A stretch of 64,000 bases of DNA from positions 1,364,001-1,428,000 of the forward strand of contig NZ_CP126958.1 of assembly GCF_002871915.2 (NCBI RefSeq), given 5' to 3'. Below are positions 43,936 to 51,857 of this stretch, one piece after another. Origin of the DNA: Aerococcus loyolae (GTDB lineage: Bacteria > Bacillota > Bacilli > Lactobacillales > Aerococcaceae). A program made the translations under genes and the position numbers. Below the pieces are notes generated by a model that saw only the letters and a list, made by a program, of their open reading frames with translations, ran no database searches and was not told the origin of the DNA. The first letter of the stretch is position 1. Each line of letters begins with the position of its first letter.

Positions 43936-45261
43936 ATGACTCAATCCCATTGTATACAAAATCTCTTTAATATAAAAGATGAAAATATTGAAATTGAAGA
44001 TAAAGTAGTGGAGGAAAAGAAAGGCAATATCGTTCATAAGGTTATTTTTGGGAACTTAACTAACCAACCTTCTCACTGTTCCCATTGCGGCCATATCAAC
44101 GAATCACAAGCTGATATCGTTAAAAATGGTTCTTATTCAAGCGATATCTTACTAACAACCATTAATGATGGGCAACCCGTTACTTTGCGTCTTAAAAAGC
44201 AACGTTTCTTTTGTAAACACTGCCAAAGGACTTTTAATGCTAAAACTCCCATAGTCACTGCTAATTGTTATATTTCTAACACGCTAAAAAATGCAATCAC
44301 TTTTGCTCTCAGTGAGACGATAGCGATGACTCTTATTGGTAAACAACACAATGTTTCCGTATCGACGGTGATTCGACTTCTAGAAGAAAGAGGAAAAGCA
44401 TTACTTCCTAAATTTAATTATTTGCCCCAGTACCTTTCTTTTGATGAATTTAAATCAGTGAAAAATGTCAGTGGTGCGATGAGCTTTATTTTTATTGATC
44501 CAGTGAACCATCGGTTAATTGATATTGTTGAAAATCGACAAAAGAGCGAATTAATCCACTACTTTATGCGTTTTTCTTACCAAAGTCGTCAAGCTGTCAA
44601 AATAGTTACAATTGATATGTATAGCCCATATATTGAAGTCATCCGCGCTTGTTTTCCTAATGCAAAGATTCTATTTGACCGTTTTCACGTCATTCAACAT
44701 CTCAATTTGGCAATCAATTCCGTACGTATTCAACTAATGAATCAGATCCGCTATCAATCACCACGTGATTATCGCAAATTAAAGCAGTTATGGAAGTTGC
44801 CTTTAAAAAATGAATGGGAACTTGACTTTAAAAACTTATATACTCATCGACTTTTTGACGGTCTCGTTTCAGAACAGATGATTGTTGATTACCTCACCAA
44901 TTTATCTCCCGAATTATCACGTACCTATACCTACGTTAATCGCCTAAAATATAGTATTTATACCCATGATATCCAGGCCTTTAAAGATTTACTCATTGAA
45001 GTCAAGAAATACACTTTTCCACGTAGAGTACGAACCATTTTTCAAACTTTAGAAAGATATCAAGAAGGTATTTGTGCTGCTTTAACGTATACTTTATCTA
45101 ATGGTCCAATAGAAGGAATGAACAATAAAACCAAACTGATCAAGCGCACAGGGTATGGGTATCGTCGTTTTGATCATTTAAGAATACGTATAATAATGGC
45201 CTCTCGATTGGTATGTAATGATTTTCAACCTCGGCCTCTCACTTTTTCAGAAGCGGCATAG
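43936..45261 (+). CDS. ISL3-family transposase, copy 2 (hybrid)
   Basis: Same 441-residue protein with all catalytic and zinc-binding residues. The N-terminal part carries the copy 3 variants (GNLTNQ, KNGSYSS, NAKTPIV, SNTLKN), the C-terminal part the copy 1 variants (DIQAFKDL, GICAAL). At the DNA level the switch lies between about 44427 and 44595. This is what unequal crossing-over between copies 1 and 3 would give. It lacks its own right end. Confidence 0.93.
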   Translation: MTQSHCIQNLFNIKDENIEIEDKVVEEKKGNIVHKVIFGNLTNQPSHCSHCGHINESQADIVKNGSYSSDILLTTINDGQPVTLRLKKQRFFCKHCQRTFNAKTPIVTANCYISNTLKNAITFALSETIAMTLIGKQHNVSVSTVIRLLEERGKALLPKFNYLPQYLSFDEFKSVKNVSGAMSFIFIDPVNHRLIDIVENRQKSELIHYFMRFSYQSRQAVKIVTIDMYSPYIEVIRACFPNAKILFDRFHVIQHLNLAINSVRIQLMNQIRYQSPRDYRKLKQLWKLPLKNEWELDFKNLYTHRLFDGLVSEQMIVDYLTNLSPELSRTYTYVNRLKYSIYTHDIQAFKDLLIEVKKYTFPRRVRTIFQTLERYQEGICAALTYTLSNGPIEGMNNKTKLIKRTGYGYRRFDHLRIRIIMASRLVCNDFQPRPLTFSEAA

Positions 45262-45546
45262 TCTTTGTGATACTTATTCGTTATTTATAATATTGCTACC
45301 TCACTCTTTGTCTTCGCCTATGGCGAAAAAATAAGAAATAAGAGGTCTTTTAATCATACCCATTTTTCTTTTATCGGCAAATATAAAAAAATGTCATACC
45401 ATTTCTGATATGACATTAATTAGGTTCTATAATATTTGGTGTTGATGGGAGCCAACGGCTCTTCATTGGCACCATTTTTTTATACACAAAAAGCCATGGA
45501 AAGCCTATACTGAAAATACAAACAAACACACAGAAAGGCGGATTCC

Positions 45547-46872
45547 ATGACTCAATCCCATTGTATACAAAATCTCTTTAATATAAAAGATGAAAATATT
45601 GAAATTGAAGATAAAGTAGTGGAGGAAAAGAAAGGCAATATCGTTCATAAGGTTATTTTTGGGAACTTAACTAACCAACCTTCTCACTGTTCCCATTGCG
45701 GCCATATCAACGAATCACAAGCTGATATCGTTAAAAATGGTTCTTATTCAAGCGATATCTTACTAACAACCATTAATGATGGGCAACCCGTTACTTTGCG
45801 TCTTAAAAAGCAACGTTTCTTTTGTAAACACTGCCAAAGGACTTTTAATGCTAAAACTCCCATAGTCACTGCTAATTGTTATATTTCTAACACGCTAAAA
45901 AATGCAATCACTTTTGCTCTCAGTGAGACGATAGCGATGACTCTTATTGGTAAACAACACAATGTTTCCGTATCGACGGTGATTCGACTTCTAGAAGAAA
46001 GAGGAAAAGCATTACTTCCTAAATTTAATTATTTGCCCCAGTACCTTTCTTTTGATGAATTTAAATCAGTGAAAAATGTCAGTGGTGCGATGAGCTTTAT
46101 TTTTATTGATCCAGTGAACCATCGGTTAATTGATATTGTTGAAAATCGACAAAAGAGCGAATTAATCCACTACTTTATGCGTTTTTCTTACCAAAGTCGT
46201 CAAGCCGTCAAAATCGTTACAATTGATATGTATAGCCCGTATATCGAAGTCATCCGCGCTTGTTTTCCCAATGCAAAAATTCTATTTGACCGTTTTCATG
46301 TCATTCAACATCTCAATTTGGCCATCAATTCCGTACGTATTCAGCTAATGAATCAGATTCGCTATCAATCACCACGTGATTATCGCAAATTAAAGCAGCT
46401 ATGGAAGTTGCCTTTAAAAAATGAATGGGAACTTGACTTTAAAAACTTATATACTCATCGACTTTTTGACGGTCTCGTTTCAGAACAGATGATTGTTGAT
46501 TACCTCACCAATTTATCTCCCGAATTATCGCGCACCTATACTTACGTTAATCGCCTAAAATATAGTATTTATACCCATGATATTCAGTCCTTTAGAGACT
46601 TGCTTATTGAAGTCAAGAAATACACATTTCCACGTAGAGTACGAACCATTTTTCAAACGTTAGAAAGATATCAAGAAGGTATTTGTACAGCTTTAACGTA
46701 TACTTTATCTAACGGTCCAATAGAAGGAATGAACAATAAAACGAAACTGATTAAGCGCACAGGATATGGGTATCGTCGTTTTGATCATTTAAGAATACGT
46801 ATAATAATGGCCTCTCGATTGGTATGTAATGATTTTCAACCTCGGCCTCTCACTTTTTCAGAAGCAGCATAG
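45547..46872 (+). CDS. ISL3-family transposase, copy 3
   Basis: The 441-residue transposase of the only copy with both ends adjacent (45423-47068). Identical to copy 2 through the N-terminal half; the C-terminal half carries its own variants (DIQSFRDL, GICTAL). The catalytic motifs are intact, so this is the copy most likely to be mobile. Confidence 0.93.
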   Translation: MTQSHCIQNLFNIKDENIEIEDKVVEEKKGNIVHKVIFGNLTNQPSHCSHCGHINESQADIVKNGSYSSDILLTTINDGQPVTLRLKKQRFFCKHCQRTFNAKTPIVTANCYISNTLKNAITFALSETIAMTLIGKQHNVSVSTVIRLLEERGKALLPKFNYLPQYLSFDEFKSVKNVSGAMSFIFIDPVNHRLIDIVENRQKSELIHYFMRFSYQSRQAVKIVTIDMYSPYIEVIRACFPNAKILFDRFHVIQHLNLAINSVRIQLMNQIRYQSPRDYRKLKQLWKLPLKNEWELDFKNLYTHRLFDGLVSEQMIVDYLTNLSPELSRTYTYVNRLKYSIYTHDIQSFRDLLIEVKKYTFPRRVRTIFQTLERYQEGICTALTYTLSNGPIEGMNNKTKLIKRTGYGYRRFDHLRIRIIMASRLVCNDFQPRPLTFSEAA

Positions 46873-47111
46873 TCTTTGTGATACTTATTCATTATTTATG
46901 ATATTGCTTTCTTACTCTTTATTTTCGCCTATGGCGAAAAAACAAGAAATAAGAGGTCTTTTAATCGTCCCCATTTTTCTTTGATCGGCAAATATTAAAA
47001 AATGTCATACCAGTTCTGATATGACATTAATTATATAAATTCTCATCAACACGATTTGACAAAGAACCATTAATTATAAATATTCTCATCAACACTATTT
47101 GACAAAGAACC

Positions 47112-47119
47112 AAAAAAGC
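47112..47119. repeat. Target duplication, right, of the ISL3 array
   Basis: AAAAAAGC follows the outer right end. Removing the array restores a run of A next to GCCCTAG on the plus strand, which on the minus strand reads as a weak hairpin plus T run downstream of murB. The array therefore probably sits in the murB terminator. Confidence 0.8.
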
Positions 47120-47192
47120 CCTAGCGTATATCCACTAAAGCTTATCCTTAATATATTATTCCTTTTATCCACTTTCTGTTCTTCAGATAGGA

Positions 47193-48098
47193 TTACTTAG
47201 GATCGCGACCAATAATCCGAACTTCCGTTTCCAGAGTCACATCAAATTCTTTTTTAATCACTTCTTGAACGTGGTGGATCACCGCCAGATAATCAGCAGC
47301 TGTTGCATGGTCAATATTTACAATAAAACCGGCATGTTTTTTTGATACTTGAGCCCCACCAACCGTATAACCTTGAAGGTCAGCGGCTTGAACGAGTTGG
47401 CCAGTAAAGTGCCCCTTGGGACGCTTAAAGACGCTACCACAAGAAGGCAGGTCGAGGGGTTGTTTGGATTCACGGAGTTGGGTTAAGTGGTCCATTCTGC
47501 CCTTAATTTGGTCATAATCGCCCGGTTTGAGGTCAAAAACCACACTCACCACACAGTCGCCATTATCTTGGATAATACTGTGGCGGTAGGAAAAGTTTAA
47601 GTCTTCATTAGTATAAGTCTTTAAGTTACCAAACTTATCAACCACTTGGACACTTAGGGGAAGATCTTTAATCTCGCCATCGTAGGCGCCAGCATTCATA
47701 TAGATTGCTCCCCCAACACTACCAGGGATCCCACAAGCAAATTCCAGTCCCGTTAAAGCCGCATCACGAGCAGCCCGAGTCACGTCAATAATGCGCGCTC
47801 CCGCCTCAGCGAAGACCTGATGATCTTTCACTCCAATGGCTGCCATTTGGGTCAGCATAAAGACGATTCCTTCAATACCCCCATCGCGGACGATGACATT
47901 ACTAGAATTTCCCATCACCATAAAGGGCAGCTGGAGTTCATTGGCCTTTTTGATCATGGCTTGGAGTTCCTGGCTGCTTTGGGGAAAGACCAAGAGATCA
48001 GCCGGGCCGCCGGTTTTCGTATAGGCATAGCGCTTCAGCGGTTCATTGATTTTAATATGTTCTGGGCTAAAAGCATCGATAAAGGCTTGAAAATCCAT
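47193..48098 (-). CDS. murB: UDP-N-acetylenolpyruvoylglucosamine reductase
   Basis: MurB makes UDP-N-acetylmuramic acid, the second committed step of peptidoglycan precursor synthesis. The 301-residue flavoenzyme shows the FAD-binding YTKTGGPADLLVFP, VMGNSSNVIVRDGG and the CGIPGSVGGAIYMNAGAY segment, then PSCGSVFKRP with the catalytic Ser and the C-terminal TLETEVRIIG. It is the type II (short, Tyr-loop-less) form common in Firmicutes. Monocistronic; the ISL3 array lies directly downstream and may have altered its terminator. Confidence 0.95.
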   Translation of the reverse strand: MDFQAFIDAFSPEHIKINEPLKRYAYTKTGGPADLLVFPQSSQELQAMIKKANELQLPFMVMGNSSNVIVRDGGIEGIVFMLTQMAAIGVKDHQVFAEAGARIIDVTRAARDAALTGLEFACGIPGSVGGAIYMNAGAYDGEIKDLPLSVQVVDKFGNLKTYTNEDLNFSYRHSIIQDNGDCVVSVVFDLKPGDYDQIKGRMDHLTQLRESKQPLDLPSCGSVFKRPKGHFTGQLVQAADLQGYTVGGAQVSKKHAGFIVNIDHATAADYLAVIHHVQEVIKKEFDVTLETEVRIIGRDPK

Positions 48099-48269
48099 CT
48101 GTATTCCTCGCTTCTTCTTAATCAGAGTAGGTCATTTTTTAGGTTAAATCCTTACTCTTATCACAAATGTTATGATAGCATAAAATAGTCTTTTAATTTA
48201 GCCCCAAAAGGACATTTAAGCTTTTCTTATCCTAGCCATCATTAACGGTTTACCAGAAAGGAAATTTTC

Positions 48270-48509
48270 ATGAACAAATCACGTCGTCAAGCCCTACTTA
48301 TGACTGCCCTGAGCTTAATCTATGCCACTTACCAACTGCAAAAGCCCGCTGATCAACTGAATGGCTACCACCTGTTTTTGGGTCACTTGATTCCGATTGT
48401 TGCCACTGTCTTTGCCCTTAATGAGAAGAAGGTCGGTCTCAAGTGGACCCTAGTTGCTATTAATCTATTCCTGCTAGCCATTATGATCTATGTCTTTTGG
48501 ATGTCGTAA
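48270..48509 (+). CDS. Small membrane protein of unknown function
   Basis: A 79-residue protein with two or three hydrophobic helices (about 8-20, 33-48 and 57-77) and a basic N-terminus (MNKSRRQ). It has a plausible RBS (AGAAAGG) and is followed by its own terminator, so it is probably real. I do not recognise a family. It is divergent from murB. Confidence 0.6.
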   Translation: MNKSRRQALLMTALSLIYATYQLQKPADQLNGYHLFLGHLIPIVATVFALNEKKVGLKWTLVAINLFLLAIMIYVFWMS

Positions 48510-48528
48510 AAATATTAATCAAGCACTT

Positions 48529-48561
48529 AAAAAGAGCTGCCATTACCGGCAACTCTTTTTT
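48529..48561. terminator. Terminator between the small membrane protein and GNAT genes
   Basis: AAGAG..TGCC pairs with GGCA..CTCTT with T on both sides; it lies between convergent genes. Confidence 0.65.
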
Positions 48562-48573
48562 CTTATTTAATCA

Positions 48574-49146
48574 TTAGTATTCATCACTTGCAGGTAAGTC
48601 AGCGTCTGCAACTTGTTGGTCATTTAAGACACTTAGGCCCATGATTAGGGTATCTTGAAAGTCTCCTTGGGCATATTGCCCTCCAGGAATACGTCCCAGC
48701 TCTTCAAAATGAAATTTCTCATAAAGCTTAATGGCCCGGACATTGTTGACATTCACTTCCAGACGGATATAGCGCAAAATCGGACTTTCCTTGGCCCAGC
48801 CCAGCATATCTTCCATTAAGACATGGCTCAAGCCTAAACTCCAAAAGCGTCTGAGAATAGAAATACCTAATTCTCCCACATGCTCTTCCTTGGAGCCTTC
48901 AGGGGCACCGATTGAAGCTACCCCGATAATCTCATCGTCTAATAAGGCAATCAGAACCCGGTTATTCAAGCTTTCTTGGATACTTTTTAAATACCTTTGC
49001 TCTTGTTCCTGGTTGATACCGAGGCCTTGGGAGGTAAAACTGAGAAAATCAGACTCGCCACCCACTTTTTTGTAAAAGTCTAAAAGGGCCTTGGCATGTT
49101 TTTGTTCTGCGTCTACTAAGGTAATTTGTATTTCTTCACGTTTCAT
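48574..49146 (-). CDS. GNAT-family N-acetyltransferase
   Basis: A 190-residue acetyl-CoA-dependent acyltransferase. VLIALLDDEIIGVASIG, HVGELGISILRRFWSLGLSHVLMEDML (acetyl-CoA loop region) and RLEVNVNNVRAIKLYEKFHFEELGR are classical GNAT motifs. It is two bases after tsaE and so is co-transcribed. It does not look like RimI, the usual tsaE/tsaB neighbour; the substrate is unknown. Confidence 0.85.
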   Translation of the reverse strand: MKREEIQITLVDAEQKHAKALLDFYKKVGGESDFLSFTSQGLGINQEQEQRYLKSIQESLNNRVLIALLDDEIIGVASIGAPEGSKEEHVGELGISILRRFWSLGLSHVLMEDMLGWAKESPILRYIRLEVNVNNVRAIKLYEKFHFEELGRIPGGQYAQGDFQDTLIMGLSVLNDQQVADADLPASDEY

Positions 49147-49148
49147 GC

Positions 49149-49616
49149 TTATTCTGCCAAACTTTCTAATAATTCTGCTGCTAATTCCTTACCGCGTCCA
49201 CCATTATGTGCTAAGCTAATCCGACGCTCGATATCCGATTCCTTATGAATAGTCAGCCACAGGTAAGGCGTTTCTAAGTCTTCCCTAATGAACTGGGGCC
49301 ATTCAATCACAGTCACCCCGTCGCCATCTAGGTATTCTTCAATCCCCAAGCCTTCAGCGCCCGTTTCCTCTAAACGATAGGCATCCATGTGGTAGAGGGG
49401 TAAGCGGCCCATTTGGTATTCGCGCATAATGGTAAAAGTCGGACTCTTAATCGCCTTATCAATCCCTAAAGCATGGGCAAAATAGCCCGTAAAGGTAGTC
49501 TTGCCCGCTCCTAGGTCTCCTTCTAGGCAGATGACATCCCCAGCTTGAACCAAGTCGGCTAATTTTTGGGCAGTTTTCTCGGTATCTTCTTCGTTATGCC
49601 ATTTGATCTCTGACAT
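49149..49616 (-). CDS. tsaE: tRNA threonylcarbamoyladenosine biosynthesis ATPase
   Basis: TsaE is the ATPase that supports TsaD/TsaB in making t6A at position 37 of ANN-decoding tRNAs. The 155-residue protein has Walker A GDLGAGKTT (33-41), then SPTFTIMREY and HMDAYRLEE, and the Walker B-like VTVIEWPQF, all TsaE signatures. It is first in the tsaE-GNAT pair. Its partners are not in this window. Confidence 0.95.
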   Translation of the reverse strand: MSEIKWHNEEDTEKTAQKLADLVQAGDVICLEGDLGAGKTTFTGYFAHALGIDKAIKSPTFTIMREYQMGRLPLYHMDAYRLEETGAEGLGIEEYLDGDGVTVIEWPQFIREDLETPYLWLTIHKESDIERRISLAHNGGRGKELAAELLESLAE

Positions 49617-49812
49617 GCTTTCACCTCAATACTCTCTTGTCTCTTTTTTATAGACTCCCTTCCATTTTAGCATGGGAAGCAAAAGCTGCCTAGTTTTTCA
49701 TCATTTATTGACCGATCTTCTTCATGGCAGTTAGCTAGCCTGCATATTCTAAGCTTAATCCTTCCTGTTTTTGCTATAATAGGCGTAAACTAAGTACAAA
49801 GAAGGGATTATC

Positions 49813-50361
49813 ATGAAAGAAGAAGTGCAAGCACAAGCGCGGAATTTGATAGAAGAACTAATCGATAAGGCTCAGCTAAAGTCCGGAATGACCGTAGTGG
49901 TTGGTTGCTCCACCAGTGAAATTATGGGGGAAAGAATTGGGACGGACTCTCAACCCGAAATTGGAAAAGCGGTTTTCGACGCCATCCACCAAAGCCTAGA
50001 CCAAGCCGGAATTTACCTAGCCAGCCAATGTTGTGAGCACCTTAACCGGGCCATTGTCACTGAACGAGAAGCCCGTCCTTTTGCTCCCACAGTGAATGTG
50101 GTCCCCCAACCCAAGGCGGGTGGGTCATTTTCCACCGCTGCCTACCAAGCCTTCCAAGATCCCATCGTGATTGAAGAAATTCAAGCCGATGCTGGGATTG
50201 ATATTGGGAACACCTTGATTGGTATGCACCTCAAACCAGTGGCTGTTCCCTTGCGCTTAGAAAACCACCGGATCGGTTCCGCCTGGGTCAACGCTGCCCG
50301 CACCCGTCCAAAATTCATTGGAGGCGAACGCGCCCACTACAATGGCCAATTAAAATGGTAA
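49813..50361 (+). CDS. UPF0340/TIGR01440 family protein, stop codon supplied by an IS
   Basis: A 182-residue conserved Firmicute protein of unknown function. VVGCSTSEIMGERIGT, CCEHLNRAIVTERE, FAPTVNVVPQPKAGGS and DIGNTLIGMHLKPVAVPLR are family motifs. The IS30 element begins at 50357 within its last codons. The target duplication shows that the gene originally ended ...NGQLK-stop; now it ends ...NGQLKW-stop, with TAA coming from the IS end. The protein is one residue longer and otherwise intact. Confidence 0.88.
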   Translation: MKEEVQAQARNLIEELIDKAQLKSGMTVVVGCSTSEIMGERIGTDSQPEIGKAVFDAIHQSLDQAGIYLASQCCEHLNRAIVTEREARPFAPTVNVVPQPKAGGSFSTAAYQAFQDPIVIEEIQADAGIDIGNTLIGMHLKPVAVPLRLENHRIGSAWVNAARTRPKFIGGERAHYNGQLKW

Positions 50362-51744
50362 ATTGCAATATCAAGTGCATATTTATTTTAAAAAATCCCA
50401 GTGTCATGCCAAATAACTAAAAAGCTGATAAAGTCAATAATTCTTGGCCCGTTTTTCTCTAGCTTAAAGTGCTTGATTATCATTTAGAGATTCAGGGTGG
50501 GGCTGTCAAGGTGGAGAGCGAAGCGGACCTTGACTGGCCCACACTGAATCTCTATGCTTTGTTAAGCACTTTAGCCTGCTTCTTTAAGCGTTTCCTGAAG
50601 TTTCGCAACTTCTAGGTTATAACAGTCGTTAGGGGTTTGATAATCTAAGACCTTTCTAAAGCGATTATTTATTGTATTCGTATAGTGTGCGAGTTCCTGG
50701 TATGTCAGCTTTTTAAAGCTTGTCCCTTTGGGCAAGAATTCTCTTAACATGCGATTATGTCTCTCATTACTGCCTTTTTCCCAAGCTGAATAGGCATGGG
50801 CGAAAAAGACTTCCAAATCCTTCAGAGCATACTCAAGCTGAGATAGTTTAGAAAATTCACTGCCGTTATCGGTCGTTAAGGTTTTAAAACACGCTTGACC
50901 CTCTTTAAGAATCACCTTTTTAACCGATTTTACAATGGAATCTGCATCCCACTTCCAAGTCTTCTTGGTGAGGAATTTTCGCGTTTTCCGTTCAACTAGA
51001 GTAATAAGACATGGCTCTCCTTTAGTCTTCTTTCCTATCACGAGGTCAAGCTCCCAGTGACCAAATTCTTCTCTTGAAAGGACGTCTGGGCATCGCTGAT
51101 CAATGCTTTTTCCAAATACCTTTTTATTCGTCCCACGCGGTTCACTAGGTTGTTTTCTTGGACGAATCCTTGTTTTCATAGGAAGATCAATATTCCTCAC
51201 ATTTAATAAACCAAGATTGATATATTTATACATGGTTTTGGTGCAAGGAACTCTTTCTAAAGGGTGTTTTCTGCGGTAATCATGAATAAACGTATCAACA
51301 CTGAAAATACGGTCTTCTTTAGGTGTCAGTAAGGCTTCCTCAAAGGCTTTAATGAAGTTAGATTTTCCATACAAAGCGCCTCTGGCTTTAGAATTTGACC
51401 GATTATCTTTATAAACACGCGAGCCAGTTTCTGCAAGATAGACATCAACGTAGGTATGATCATAGTTCATTTGACGTGTTTTTCCACGTTTTAGTTCACG
51501 AGATATGGTGCATTGATTGACGCCAACGGCGTCAGCAATCTCTTTCTGTTTATGTCCTTCTTGGTGCATTGCTTGGATAATTCCGCGTTTTTCTGCAGAA
51601 AGGTGTGTATATGATCTAGGTTTCGTGTTAGAATGTTTCATAGCCAGTGAGTGCTCCTTTACTTGGGTTTAGACGCTTTTAAGTATAGAGCATCACTGGT
51701 TTTTTGTCGTCCTTTTCTCTATGCACTTCATTTTACAATTTACC
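50357..51744 (-). mobile_element. IS30-family insertion sequence, copy 2 (1388 bp)
   Basis: Same length, ends and orientation as copy 1 at 22590. The 13-bp target duplication GGCCAATTAAAAT flanks it at 50344-50356 and 51745-51757. It lies between the UPF0340 gene and the terminator at 51774. Confidence 0.92.
50571..51641 (-). CDS. IS30-family transposase (copy 2)
   Basis: The 356-residue protein is identical to that at 22804-23874, including the Asp199-Asp258-Glu293 triad and the helix-turn-helix. Identity of both copies shows recent transposition or recent duplication. It is transcribed towards the UPF0340 gene. Confidence 0.93.
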   Translation of the reverse strand: MKHSNTKPRSYTHLSAEKRGIIQAMHQEGHKQKEIADAVGVNQCTISRELKRGKTRQMNYDHTYVDVYLAETGSRVYKDNRSNSKARGALYGKSNFIKAFEEALLTPKEDRIFSVDTFIHDYRRKHPLERVPCTKTMYKYINLGLLNVRNIDLPMKTRIRPRKQPSEPRGTNKKVFGKSIDQRCPDVLSREEFGHWELDLVIGKKTKGEPCLITLVERKTRKFLTKKTWKWDADSIVKSVKKVILKEGQACFKTLTTDNGSEFSKLSQLEYALKDLEVFFAHAYSAWEKGSNERHNRMLREFLPKGTSFKKLTYQELAHYTNTINNRFRKVLDYQTPNDCYNLEVAKLQETLKEAG

Positions 51745-51773
51745 GGCCAATTAAAATAATTATTTCCATAATA

Positions 51774-51847
51774 AAAACACTTGCCCGATACGCCACATCT
51801 AGCCCCAGCCTGGCTAGACTATCTGTGGTATTGGCAAGTGTTTTTTT
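51774..51847. terminator. Long bidirectional terminator between UPF0340 and ppk
   Basis: A hairpin of about 74 bases: AAACACTTGCC/GGCAAGTGTTT, CCACA/TGTGG and TCTAGCC/GGCTAGA stems with small bulges, T-rich on both sides. It ends ppk on the minus strand and was the UPF0340 terminator before IS30 copy 2 inserted. Confidence 0.75.
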
Positions 51848-51857
51848 ACTTATTTTT

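Larger units (their letters stand above)
42201..47111 (+). mobile_element. Tandem array of three ISL3-family elements
   Basis: Three 1611-bp units carry one transposase each. Copy 1 spans 42201-43811, copy 2 43812-45422, copy 3 45423-47068. Copy 3 alone has its own right end (1646 bp in all). Copies 1 and 2 stop at ATTAATTA directly before the next left end (GGTTCTATAATATTTGG). After copy 3 comes ATTAATTA again (47069-47076) and a second right end (47077-47111). Copy 1 plus that 35-bp remnant is exactly 1646 bp, so a second IS inserted into copy 1. Outer target duplication AAAAAAGC. Confidence 0.93.

Noticed and set aside
22804..51641. The two IS30 copies as an assembly artefact
   Set aside because: Each copy has its own distinct 13-bp target duplication, so both insertions are real events.
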